Positions 31,356-40,808 of a DNA stretch of 64,000 nucleotides are shown piece after piece (position 1 is the first letter of the stretch; every line of letters starts with the position of its first letter). The DNA is taken from NCBI GenBank assembly GCA_017453665.1, contig JAFTEM010000016.1, positions 1 through 64,000 on the forward strand, read 5' to 3'. A program made the position numbers and the translations under genes. Below the pieces are notes generated by a model. The model had not been told where the DNA came from, made no database searches, and saw nothing but the letters and a program-made list of their open reading frames with translations. This DNA is from a bacterium (GTDB lineage Bacteria; Patescibacteria; JAEDAM01; Absconditabacterales; Absconditicoccaceae).

Positions 31356-32003
31356 ATGGAAAAAGAAAAAAAAGAATTTAAATGCAAAAGATGCGGTTTC
31401 TGCTGTATTCATTCTTCTCCTTCTTTTGAGAAAGAAGAATGCAAGAGAATAAAGAAGACCCCGCAAGCAATAGCAAGGAATGTAAAATTCAAAAAGTACA
31501 TTTTCGGTACAAAGACTGCGCCATTAAGCAAAAGAAAGGCTATTGGCATAGAGTTCTGTTATTTTACAGAGAATGGACTATTTAATTACACTGTTGCTGG
31601 AGGTGCAGTAGCCTATAAGCCTTGTGAATTTTTGGATGTTGATGCTGATGGAAAATATTCTTGTTCTATTTATCCATTACGTCCAGCTGTTTGCAAAGAC
31701 TTTGCGATAAAAGAATGGGAATGTCCTAACAATCCAGAATTCTATGGGAAAGCTCCAAAAAACAAGCGTCTAAAGAATAAAAAAGTAGATAGTTTCTTTA
31801 AGCGAGTCTTCTTTCATTTATTCTCTGGATTCTTTGTCTCAATCATGTTAATTACTGCTATCAGCGCTCTGATTCTGAACGCATTACACCTCATTAGCGA
31901 TAACTTATCGGGAATTATTTCTTTTGCTACAGTTGGCATCTGCAGTATTATTGTTATCTTTCTTGAAAAAAGAGCGATAAGAAACACCCTTGTTGAAAAC
32001 TAG
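31356..32003 (+). CDS. YkgJ-family cysteine-cluster protein with C-terminal membrane anchor, standard code
   Basis: 215 residues. The N-terminal cluster FKCKRCGFCC and later CEFLDVDADGKYSCSIYPLRPAVCKDF match the YkgJ/UPF0153 zinc- or iron-chelating pattern (CxxCGxCC, then C-x(n)-C-x(6)-RPxxC). Two hydrophobic segments at about 148-172 and 182-202 anchor it, which is unusual for the family. No in-frame TGA. The TAG stop (32001-32003) is inside the terminator stem. The ATG at 31356 is chosen because AGGAG lies 6-11 nt before it, one of the few Shine-Dalgarno sites here, and because it follows the promoter. Confidence 0.82.
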   Translation: MEKEKKEFKCKRCGFCCIHSSPSFEKEECKRIKKTPQAIARNVKFKKYIFGTKTAPLSKRKAIGIEFCYFTENGLFNYTVAGGAVAYKPCEFLDVDADGKYSCSIYPLRPAVCKDFAIKEWECPNNPEFYGKAPKNKRLKNKKVDSFFKRVFFHLFSGFFVSIMLITAISALILNALHLISDNLSGIISFATVGICSIIVIFLEKRAIRNTLVEN

Positions 32004-32028
32004 TGAAGTAAGCTTCACTAGTTTTTTT
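31999..32028 (+). terminator. Terminator containing the TAG stop
   Basis: ACTAGTGAAG (31999-32008) pairs perfectly with CTTCACTAGT (32013-32022), followed by T-run. The stop codon is in the 5' arm. Confidence 0.85.
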
Positions 32029-32048
32029 ACACACTTTGATTAATTCTA

Positions 32049-33665
32049 TTATCATAGAGAATACTCAACACTATCTCAAATTTTCCTATTATCTGCTAAT
32101 TCAATTTTTCTAGTCTCAGCTTGATGTGTCTCTAAATTAGTATATGGTAAAGTTTCGGTTAAAGGTGAAATGCTTTGCAAATAATGCAACCTTATATAAA
32201 TCTCCATTTCATGGTATCATAATCAATATTTCGACGATTCATTAATAATATTGGCAACTTGTCATTGTGTTGGAGTTTTATTTGAATATCAAGATACAGA
32301 TGAAAGATTTTTTGTTATTGTTTCATTTTCAAAAGCTGTTCAAAAATAACATCTAAATGACCATATTTTTAAATTTGGAGAGAGATTAGCAAGTTTTAAC
32401 CGGTCTTCCTTACTCCATCAATTCAAAGATGAGCCATCTTTGCCTCAGTGCTCATCAATACATACAAGAACTTGTTCATTAGGATGAGATTTAACATACT
32501 TTTCAACATCTTTTAGGATTTGTTCTTGTTTTTTATTGGAAGTATTTTCATCGGTAATTTCCGTTATATAAGAATAATCAGCAATACTATTCGAGGAAAA
32601 TGCTTCAAGGACTTCCTTGTTTATGTGAAAATTATCTAAAGTAAAATCTCATATTCCTCTTGCATAAAATATTTTATCAAAGGTTTGTTCTCTTGGTTTT
32701 TCTTTTTTTTCTCATTGATTATTAAAAGAAAAATCTTTTTCGATATATTTTCTTAATATATTTTCATATTCATGAATAATTTTTGTCCAAGCCGATTTTC
32801 GTAATTCCCTTTCCTGAGGCGTTGGATTTCCGCTTAAATGAGGAAATTGTAAATCATTTCTACTTTTAACCATTGTAATGATTCACCTAAAACAGAAGTT
32901 AATTCAATTATCTATATTTAAATCAATTTCTTTTATAACTTTTCCTCATAAGTTGCTTAATTTTTGTGGATTTGATTCTAAAAATTCAAACAAATTAATA
33001 GACTCCGGTTCCTCATCAAACACCTCCAAAAAATTTACAATTGAAGCCATACTTTCAAGACCTTCTGTTTTTTCTCACGCTTTAAGTAATAAAACTCATC
33101 TTTGGATATAATTTCACTCACGATTTGATAAATATTTTAAATAACTTTCCGATTTTTCTCCATATTTTTTTATAAATCAATAAATTTTATCCATCCAATC
33201 TTTAATTGAAATATCAAATAACATATCCTGATATGCTCAATAATCAATTCAAATAAAAAATGGATCTAAATTCTTAATTATTGATACATAATTAGATAAT
33301 CATAGTGATTTTATATAATAAGGGAAAAGATAGCTTGCAAATTCTTGACTATACATTTGGTTTTTTACTTCTAACCAACCATCTCAAAATAATGTTTTTA
33401 TAAAAGCATCACTAGCTTGATTATTATTTTCAACAAGTTCTTTTAGTGAAAACTCCCTTACTTTTTCTTTAAATTCATTTATTATGTCCTTTGGAATATA
33501 GAGGCATTTTCATGCTGAATCAATATCTTGCATGATTTTTTTTCAAATTTCTTTATCAAGTGTATTCTGCAAATCACTTGCTTCTATATTTTCAAGTTCC
33601 TTTAAAAGATTATCAGCACTTTTTTCTTCATTTAATCCTTCTCTTTCTTGACATTCAGGGTTCAT
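32049..33665 (-). CDS. Hypothetical protein with possible caspase-like (clan CD) segment
   Basis: 538 residues in table 25, no signal peptide. The first 340 residues are helical and charged. Around residues 400-455 a hydrophobic strand leads to VLVCIDEHGGKDGSSLNGW, and some 38 residues later a second strand leads to KIWSFRCYFGTAF. This spacing and the strand-HG ... strand-C-(Y/F)-(S/F)-G pattern resembles the His-Gly and Cys of caspase/CHAT-type peptidases (compare SACYSG). It is a proposal from pattern only. No recognised neighbour supports an immune or death role. Confidence 0.55.
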
Positions 33666-33803
33666 CAGAAAAATATATCATATAAAATCATAAATTAATT
33701 ATAATTGATAAACATATTTCTGTCAATTTTTTACTAGCGTATGTATTGCATTTCTATTTTATTTACTTATAGTTACTCTCGGTTATTTAATAAACAAATA
33801 ATT

Positions 33804-34478
33804 ATGAAACGTACTAAAATGAAACACGCAATAAAAAGATGATGAATCATTCTTATCGGTAGCCTTGTACTACTTTCTATTGCATTTCTTCTTTTTTATG
33901 AATTCTATTTTTTACGCAATCCTGTACGTAATATTCCTGATGATGATAATTTATTCGTTAGTCCTGCTAATTGAAGAGTCATTGCTATAATCCATCAGGA
34001 CGACTTAACAAACAAAAAAACAGAGCTCTACAAAAAGAACTTTGTTGTTATAAATGATTGGACCGAAGGTTTTTCTTGAGCACATCTTGTATCTATTATG
34101 ATGACTCCTTTTGATGTTCATTTTCAAAAAGCGCCTTTACATGCAACTCTCATTGCTCAGAATTATCAACCATGACACTTCTTTAATGCAATGAAAACAA
34201 AAGAAGGAATGAAATCAACATTCCAAAACGAATATAATAATATGTTATTCCAAACACCAGAGTGATATCGTTTTCGTGTTATCCAGATTGCTTGATTTTT
34301 TGCAAGAAGAATCGTTCCTTATCTTAATCTCCAAGATGAAGTATTTCAAGGACAAGGTATTTGACACATAAAATTTTGATCACAAGTTAGTATTATATTT
34401 GATGACAACTTTGAAATTCAAACCCATGTTTGAGATAAAGTTATTGATTGAGAAACAGTATTAGCTATCAAAAAGTAA
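33804..34478 (+). CDS. psd: Phosphatidylserine decarboxylase-like protein
   Basis: 224 residues. It would form phosphatidylethanolamine from phosphatidylserine via a pyruvoyl group. After an N-terminal hydrophobic anchor (about 13-34) come FVSPANGRVIAIIH, SIMMTPFDVHFQKAP (family DVHxxxxP motif) and GHIKFGSQVSI near 187, where GS is the self-cleavage site that creates the pyruvoyl serine. The short length fits the archaeal/PssD-like group, so archaetidylserine-type substrates are possible. A TTGCAT-16-TATAGT promoter and AAACAAATAATT leader precede it. Confidence 0.85.
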
Positions 34479-34611
34479 CAAGGAATAAGAGAAATTTCCA
34501 ACTCCTATATTTTTTATTTCAGCACCAATTCATTTTGTCCATTACCCCCTATTTTGTTTATAATTAGGGGCATATTGAAACATTGTTATAAATTCAATAC
34601 TTAAGGCTTTT

Positions 34612-34839
34612 TTATTCAGACATTTGATGTAATATATTTTCTACATCATTCCCTACAATTCTCAATTTTTGATATGTTGCATCAGCAGTGTCATAGGCAT
34701 TCCATGCATCAGATCTGATATTATTAATTTCTGTTTTCATACTATACATCAATACTAATATCCAAGAAAGCAATCATATTATAACAATTACTCCTATTAA
34801 TATAGCTAGAGAAGTTTTAGAGTTTTTTTCTACTATCAT
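34612..34839 (-). CDS. Small single-pass membrane protein
   Basis: 75 residues. MIVEKNSKTS precedes one hydrophobic segment (about 11-32), followed by a helical extracytoplasmic or cytoplasmic domain (NNIRSDAWNAYDTADATYQK). The pattern recalls LemA-type N-termini but is too short for a call. One in-frame TGA in the membrane segment. It is 41 nt downstream of the minus-strand pheA. Confidence 0.55.
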
Positions 34840-34880
34840 GATGATAATTTGTTATAAAAATAAGATAATAATTACATTCA

Positions 34881-35720
34881 CTAATCATCATTTTCATCTT
34901 CCTCTCGTGCCTTATATTCTCAAAGGATATCTAATTCTTTTAAGAGAGGTCTAATTGCCGCAAGCATCTGATGATAACGTTCGATATCATTAATTTTCAC
35001 ATCAACATAGAATCTATAATGAAATGGTTCTCAAAGAATTGGAAGTGACTCTATTTTTGTAAGATTAATTCAATAAGCCGACATAATTGAAAGAATTTGA
35101 ACCAAGCTTCAAACCTGGTGTGGCAAAACAAGATGAAGAGAAGCTTTATTATAAGTTGAATTTGCCAATTTAGAATTCTTTTGAACGATAAAGAATCTTG
35201 TATAATTCTTTTTATTTGTTTCTATTCCCTCTGCTAAGATATTAAGTCCATACACTTCAGCCGCTAAATCAGATCCAATTGCTCAAACTGTTGTCAAATG
35301 TTGTTGCGTAATTTCACGAAATGCAAATGCTGTATCAGAACATTCAATCAGTTTTATTCCAGGATAATTTTCAAAAAACTTACGAGTCTGAGAAATAGCC
35401 ATATAATGAGAATGTACCTCTTTTATATCTTCTATTTTTACTCACGGAAGCGCAGCTAAATTTTGTTTTATTCTAATATAAACTTCTCAAAGAATCATCA
35501 CATTTTTATCTTTAAGAAGATTAAGATTGGGATATATCGTTCCAGCTATTGTATTTTCAATCGCTATTACTCAATAATCTGTCTCAGAAGAAACAACAGA
35601 ATCTAAAAGAGATTCAAAATCGTTTTTTTCTATGATATCTATTTGAGTTTCTTTTGGGAAATAGGTTTTAGCCGCAATTTCATGAAAAGCTCATTTTATT
35701 CACTGAATAGCAATCTTCAT
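34881..35720 (-). CDS. pheA: Prephenate dehydratase
   Basis: 279 residues. It converts prephenate to phenylpyruvate for phenylalanine synthesis. The N-terminus IAIQGIKGAFHEIAAKTYF, then DYGVIAIENTIAGTIYPNL, then VHSHYMAISQTRKFF and CSDTAFAFREI mark the PDT domain. The C-terminal ACT regulatory domain (about 195-270) contains ASLHLVLPHQVGSLVQIL and NLTKIESLP, the phenylalanine-binding ESRP-like motif. No chorismate mutase domain is fused. Isolated here without other aromatic genes, which is odd for a reduced genome. Confidence 0.93.
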
Positions 35721-35923
35721 TCTATGAAAAAATATTTATAAATTTTTCTCGCAAGTATTGGTATATTAAATCAAGTAGGAAAATCAAGTGTTACAATAAA
35801 AATTATAATACAAAGTACACCACTAAATATTATAATTTAATAAATTTTCATATACCATTGAATAAAAAAAATAATTTAATATAAGTCATCATGATAATAT
35901 TTTATATATCCATAAATAGTAAA

Positions 35924-37024
35924 ATGAATAGAGATAAACAAATCATCAAAGTTAGTATCTACTGAATCATTACTAATCTAATTTTAGTTTGATTTAAAGC
36001 AGCCGTTTGATTTGTTGCTAATTCTATCGCTATTATATTAGATGCTGTCAATAACTTAAGTGATGCTCTATCATCAATAATTACAATTATTTGAACTAAG
36101 TTAGCCTCAAAGGCCCCAGATAAAGAGCATCCATTCTGATATTGAAGAGTTGAATATTTTTCATCTGTTATTATTGCCGTTATTGTCTTAATCGCATGAC
36201 TAACCTCTTTCAAAGAATCTATCATGAAAATAATAACCCCAGAAAAAGCTGATTATTCAATTGTTAGTTTAATAGTTATTATCATTGCTGTATTTGTTAA
36301 ATTCTTTTTCTGAAAATGGGTAAAAGCCCAATGAAAAAAACTTAATTCTTGAAGTCTCGTGGCAAGCTGAACTGATGCAATTTCTGATTCATTCCTTTCT
36401 CTTGCTACTTTTATATGAGCAATCATTTCTTATTTCCGGTGAATTTCATTAGAGGGATATTTATGAGTTATCATTTCAATCTTTATCTTAAAAGCTGCAT
36501 GGGAAATCTTACAAGATACTGTTAAAGATATGATTTGAGCAAGAGCAGATACAGAATTAACTAATTCAATCAAAAAAGACATACTAAAATACAAAGAAGT
36601 TCAGTGAGTATACGATTTAACAATCCATAATTATTGACCCAATAAAGTCATGTCTACTGCTCATATACAGATAAGTGATGGAACTACAGCTAAGCAGATT
36701 CACATATTAACAAAACAAATCCAGAGTGAAATATATAATAACTATTGAATAGCATTAACTATCTGAATTTACGCCGCCAATGATAGCTGAATAGGTAAAG
36801 AAATGTATCCAGAAATAACTAGAATTTGTAAAGAATATAAAAATATCATCCAAATTCATTGATTCTATGTTGATGAAGATACTAATAATATTTCATTTGA
36901 TATTATATTTAATTTTAACGAAAAAGAACCTCAAAAAATTGTAGATGAAATATATAAAAAAGTATCTAAATTATATCCCAAATATAAATTCTATATCATC
37001 ATTGATACAGATTTTAGTGACTAA
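35924..37024 (+). CDS. Cation diffusion facilitator (CDF) metal transporter
   Basis: 366 residues. It exports divalent metals by proton antiport. About six membrane helices fill residues 10-205; the helix-II metal motif is LDAVNNLSDALSS and the following loop is DKEHPFGYGRVEYFSS, both diagnostic of CDF proteins. The helix-V motif is SGTDAISDSFLS. The cytoplasmic C-terminal domain contains GVYDLTIHNYGPNK, typical of dimerising CDF tails, and then an extra domain of about 90 residues. Asn replaces an Asp in the NNxxD motif, suggesting Mn or a broad range, uncertain. Confidence 0.92.
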
Positions 37025-37139
37025 TAATTAAAAAAATCGAAAGTACAATCAAAAAAAACGCTATAAACTTAAATGGTTTAAAAATTATTATTACTTATCA
37101 TCAAAACTATCATAAAAATTTTCTAACTTTAAATTTCCA

Positions 37140-37346
37140 TTAAATATTCTCAAACAAAATCAATGGACTACAAACTTTCCTTTTTTGTTCACATTTCTCA
37201 TGATGATAATCATCCCCTTCCCCCTCAACAAAAACATCACTAGATTCACAGACGTTCTCATCATAAACACATGCGTAATCTCTCCACAACAACCGCCCAA
37301 ATATAAAGTTTAAAGCCAACAAAACACCAAGCACAGTATAACGCAT
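37140..37346 (-). CDS. Doubtful small membrane protein without TGA
   Basis: About 68 residues from ATG 37346. One hydrophobic segment (TVLGVLLALNFIFG) is followed by a Cys-rich, acidic region (CVYDENVCESSDVF, HHEKCEQKRKVC). It ends in TAA and has no in-frame TGA, so it could join the standard-code set, but neither a clear promoter nor a terminator was found. Confidence 0.4.
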   Translation of the reverse strand: MRYTVLGVLLALNFIFGRLLWRDYACVYDENVCESSDVFVEGEGDDYHHEKCEQKRKVCSPLILFENI

Positions 37347-37451
37347 ATCAATCACTAATAATAAAGGAATACAAATATAACTTTTTAAAGCACCTTATCA
37401 ACAGCAAAACAAAATTTAACATTAAAATAGCAAAAAACGTATAAAATATTC

Positions 37452-37480
37452 TTGCAAACAAACAAGCTAATTATTATACT
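37452..37480 (+). promoter_or_regulatory. Strong promoter of a small RNA
   Basis: TTGCAA (37452-37457) and TATACT (37475-37480), 17-nt spacer, in a stretch with no gene start nearby. Confidence 0.75.
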
Positions 37481-37486
37481 GAAAAT

Positions 37487-37583
37487 CCTTACATGAATAG
37501 TAAGGGATTATGCCGTAAGGCAGCAATCATCTAGTTAATTCTGATTAAAGCTCTTCGTTGTATTAACGCAGAGCTTTTTCTTA
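37487..37583 (+). ncRNA. Small RNA of about 95 nt, three hairpins
   Basis: Begins about 7 nt after the promoter. Hairpin 1 is CCTTAC/GTAAGG. Hairpin 2 is GATTATGCC-GTAA-GGCAGCAATC, a GNRA-type tetraloop on an interrupted stem. Hairpin 3, AAGCTCT...AGAGCTTTTTC, is the terminator (about 37545-37579). No reading frame. The AGCA after the tetraloop faintly recalls SRP RNA, but the helix lacks the conserved internal loop. Class unknown. Confidence 0.6.
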
Positions 37584-37666
37584 AAGATGTATCAAAAACG
37601 TCCTATTGATTTTTTAATTTTAAAGCATACTATCTCTGTTAATTTATATTCTAAATCTCCAATAAA

Positions 37667-38359
37667 ATGAAACGATGAGACAAAGTATTTATTGCATGTA
37701 TGGTATTAATTCTATGTTTTTCAGGAATTTACTGATTAAGACAATACTGAAAATCTAGAAACTTTAATTGAATAAATGTTACATGAAAAGCCGTAGGGAA
37801 AGTCGCCGCCGACTCAATAAAAGCTAATGTTAATTTCGCATGATATTGAGAAACCCAAGAAATGAGACATAAAAAAGTTGAAGATATGTTGGCAACTTTT
37901 AAAGAAGCAATCACATGACTCAACATTGAAATAAATAATAATTCTGAAATTTACGATATGGAATGAAATTGTTATCGTCCTAATCAATGATATAGCAAAC
38001 CTGAATCTTGCTCTCAACTTACAATAAATTTAAATTTTTATTGAGAAGATCCCAAAAATGATGCTAAGGAACTCCAAACTATCACTGAATGAATAGAAGG
38101 AGCTATAATTAATTGATGGACTTTATGAATTAAGGACCAAAATACATCAGAAATAATGGAATTATTAGATAAAGCAAATAAAGATGCTAAAGAAAGGGCA
38201 GAAAAAACAGCTAAAGCTTTATGAGCAGAGCTTTGAAAACTTATTATATTCTCTGAAGACTCAGACTGATATCAATATGGTGATTATTTTTCTACATTAC
38301 CTGATGACATGATGATAGAAAGAATGGCTATCGTTCACCATACATATTCAGTAAAATAA
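37667..38359 (+). CDS. SIMPL (DUF541) domain exported protein
   Basis: 230 residues with an N-terminal hydrophobic signal/anchor (about 8-26). The mature part starts NFNGINVTGKAVGKVAADSI and has ETQEMRHKKVEDMLATFKEA, the usual first half of SIMPL proteins. A repeated beta-alpha region and ERAEKTAKALGAELGKLIIF near the end match the family's second half. The role is periplasmic and poorly understood. More than ten TGA glycines. A terminator hairpin follows at 38406-38444. Confidence 0.8.
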
Positions 38360-38405
38360 AAAATTTCCACAATCTTATATCAATTAATAACGCACATACT
38401 CCTTA

Positions 38406-38444
38406 AAAGACCTCTATTATTATAAAACAATAATAGTGGCCTTT
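38406..38444 (+). terminator. Intrinsic terminator
   Basis: CCTCTATTATT pairs with AATAATAGTGG (one mismatch) with a short A-rich loop, followed by CCTTTTTG. Confidence 0.65.
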
Positions 38445-38546
38445 TTGAGATTTTCTTAATTCTAAGTATTTTTATTAATTAAGCCCTTGAATTTAAAAAC
38501 ATTCTTCAGTAGTATAGGAGTTAATTTATAATTAAATTATCAAACA

Positions 38547-38753
38547 ATGTATGCTCCAGAACAACTCTCTCTTCAATTTCAAAATGAAATGCACAACCAA
38601 ATTAAAACCATAAAAAAGAAAACAAATATAGATATATCGCAAGTTATTGCATGAGACCCTCATTCATTTTACGATCAGATTCCACGACCTTGAACAAAAT
38701 ATGAAAGAAAAACAGACTCAGAAATAAAAAAAATAGAACAAAACGAAGAATAA
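38547..38753 (+). CDS. Small hypothetical protein
   Basis: 68 residues, hydrophilic (MYAPEQLSLQFQNEMHNQIK), with IAGDPHSFYDQIPRPGTKYE in which both glycines are TGA. Ends TAA. Leader contains ATCAAACA directly before ATG. It stands immediately upstream of the ORF-free, hairpin-rich block and could share its transcript. Family unknown. Confidence 0.55.
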
Positions 38754-39556
38754 AAAAAGAAGCAGATAATTAAATCCACTTCCTCTCATTAAATGAGAAG
38801 TAAAGTTATGTAAGTGCCTTATGAAAGCTATACATGCTATTAACATGTATAGTATCTCATGCTTTAGGCAAACCTAAAGAATACGATTTCCATGAGAGAA
38901 CAAATCCTAAAAGTTTTTATCGAAAAAGAATAAACTTAAACGAGCAGGATACATTATCAATGGCAAGAACCTCTCTTGTATGAAGATTGAGCTATATCCA
39001 ACACTAATAGAATCGAATTACCTATGCATTATTTTCTAAACCTTGCCCATAAAACGAATAGTAACTTCATAATAGCAAATAAGGTGACAATAGTAGGTTA
39101 CTATCATGCTCATTTCTATTTTAAAGCGAAAGTAACTAAATTAAGAACGCTTTAAGAGATATCTAGAATCGATTATCAGTTAAGATTATAACCATTTAAA
39201 TTATAATCCAGAAAGCCTTAAATCAGAAAGGACAATCAATGATAATTTCAACCTCAACTGCCGCTCCTCAACTCTATTTTAAATAGATAAAGAAATTATT
39301 ATAGATTGTTAAATTCAAACTATAACGTAAAGAATGATTTTCACATCCAGCAAAGACAGTTAAAGCAAATGAAGAATAATTCCTATACATAACTTATTAA
39401 AGATCTCACATGTTCCAACAAGAAATTCTTATATTTCTTGATGACGATATTATTATACTCCCAATTTTTTTATTTTGCAAATTTTTTCATAGTTTATCTC
39501 TTGAATTAGAAAGCCAAATTACTAACTAGAATATTATTTACCAGCAACTCCTTACC
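38754..39556. ncRNA. ORF-free hairpin-rich block, candidate large structured RNA
   Basis: No credible frame in either code over about 800 bp. By eye it holds at least six good stems: ATGAG/CTCAT near 38785-38800; CTATACATG/CATGTATAG near 38829-38853; CTTTAGG-CAAA-CCTAAAG near 38863-38880, itself enclosed by CTCATG/CATGAG; ATAGTA/TACTAT near 39088-39102; AAAGCG/CGCTTT near 39123-39153; GATTATAA/TTATAATC near 39185-39208. CAAGAAAT/ATTTCTTG lies near 39419-39440. Several are perfect, which is not expected of decaying DNA. Size is in the range of large ornate bacterial RNAs. Boundaries and strand are uncertain; no promoter was identified. Confidence 0.5.
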
Positions 39557-39994
39557 ATGAAAATTTCAAAGAATATTAACAATAAAAAAAACCTTATAAC
39601 AAATCTCACAGAAATACTAGCAAAACAGCTCCACGAATATCACACAAAAACAACTGTTCACAACTATAATGAAGTCGATTCTCTTTCCTACGAACAACTG
39701 CCTAAAGAACGAAAAAATGAAAATATTATAGCAGCGAAACTCGCCCTCGATTTAGTTTATGATGATTTTTTTAACAACACAAGCAAAGATGAAATTACAT
39801 TTTCTAAAGAAAAAATAGAAAAATATGCAGAAATCATCCACCAAGAACGAATAAAAAGAAAAGAAAAAAAGAATGCAAAAAAATGAAGAGAAACACAAAT
39901 AAAACCCTATGACGAACTTACTGAAGATGAAAAGCAAAAAGATAGAGATCAAGTTCTCTTAGCCATCAATTTGTTAAAACAAGAGAATACATAA
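39557..39994 (+). CDS. Hypothetical protein with two RyR-like segments
   Basis: 145 residues in table 25, with one TGA at 39887. Two similar segments, DSLSYEQLPKERKNENIIAA and PYDELTEDEKQKDRDQVLLA, resemble the PYxxLxExEKxxDR core of RyR domains, with tryptophans missing. Very Lys/Glu-rich between them. No signal peptide. The RyR relation is tentative and the function unknown. Confidence 0.6.
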
Positions 39995-40011
39995 AACACA
40001 TTTTCAAAAAA

Positions 40012-40040
40012 TAGAGTATCGAAAACCAATACTCTACTCC
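40012..40040 (-). terminator. Intrinsic terminator
   Basis: TAGAGTAT/ATACTCTA stem with a TTTTTTG tail on the minus strand, after the 232-aa gene. Confidence 0.7.
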
Positions 40041-40050
40041 TTTCTCCATT

Positions 40051-40749
40051 TTAAGCTTCTTCGAGTTTGTTTAAATTAACATGACTCCAACTCAAATCTT
40101 CAAACGAGACCCCTGAATCAATTCTTAATTCATACTGCACTTTTGAAACCAATGTATTATCTAACCGTCGAATCTCTTTAAACGTTTTAGCATCAACGAA
40201 TATCTCATTCATCGTTTCAAAAAGCGTTTTTGCTCCCTCCATAGCAGCATTTCTTTTCCAATAGACCGAACAAATCGCCTGGAGCATATGTAACTGCTGA
40301 ACAACATACAACAACTCATCTATTGAAAATAAATCCTTCTTAAAATTAATTCTTAACCTCGGGAAACTTTGAAACTGCTTATGCACAAGAATTTCATCTT
40401 TTAAAATTCCAGCATATACTACAATCTCATACAAAATTCCCTCTCGAGGTGTGATAAAAAAAGAATTAATTGATTCAGAAGATTGTCCCGAAAGAAGTTT
40501 CTCAAGTTCATTTTCAGAGAGTTGTTTTAAACTTACAAGAAGCTCCTCAAAGACTACTTTGGGCTCAACCTTACACTCAGAAAAATACGGCAAACGATAA
40601 AACGCAGACCAGTTCTCTTTCTGTGAAATAAAATCATACCCATTGTACCCTTTTAAAACAAGACAGTTCTTGTTCTGACGCAATTGTTTTTTCCCAATAA
40701 GTCGTACCCTTTTTGAGAATAATTTTTTTAGAAATGTTTTTATCTTCAT
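40051..40749 (-). CDS. Hypothetical protein, standard code
   Basis: 232 residues, no in-frame TGA, TAA stop, own terminator. The N-terminus MKIKTFLKKLFSKRVRLIGKK is a basic amphipathic helix resembling the starts of the proteins at 60972 and 59482. The rest is mixed alpha/beta with no recognisable domain. A/C-rich leader (AAAAAAACAAATACAAAAGGTT). Codons look richer in C than in neighbouring table-25 genes. Confidence 0.75.
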   Translation of the reverse strand: MKIKTFLKKLFSKRVRLIGKKQLRQNKNCLVLKGYNGYDFISQKENWSAFYRLPYFSECKVEPKVVFEELLVSLKQLSENELEKLLSGQSSESINSFFITPREGILYEIVVYAGILKDEILVHKQFQSFPRLRINFKKDLFSIDELLYVVQQLHMLQAICSVYWKRNAAMEGAKTLFETMNEIFVDAKTFKEIRRLDNTLVSKVQYELRIDSGVSFEDLSWSHVNLNKLEEA

Positions 40750-40808
40750 AACCTTTTGTATTTGTTTTTTTCTCTTTTAGGATTATAGAGAATATTTTCA
40801 AGCACAAA

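Noticed and set aside
34500..34600. CCCCCTA...TAGGGG inverted repeat as a terminator
   Set aside because: No T-run follows on either strand, so I did not list it as a terminator.
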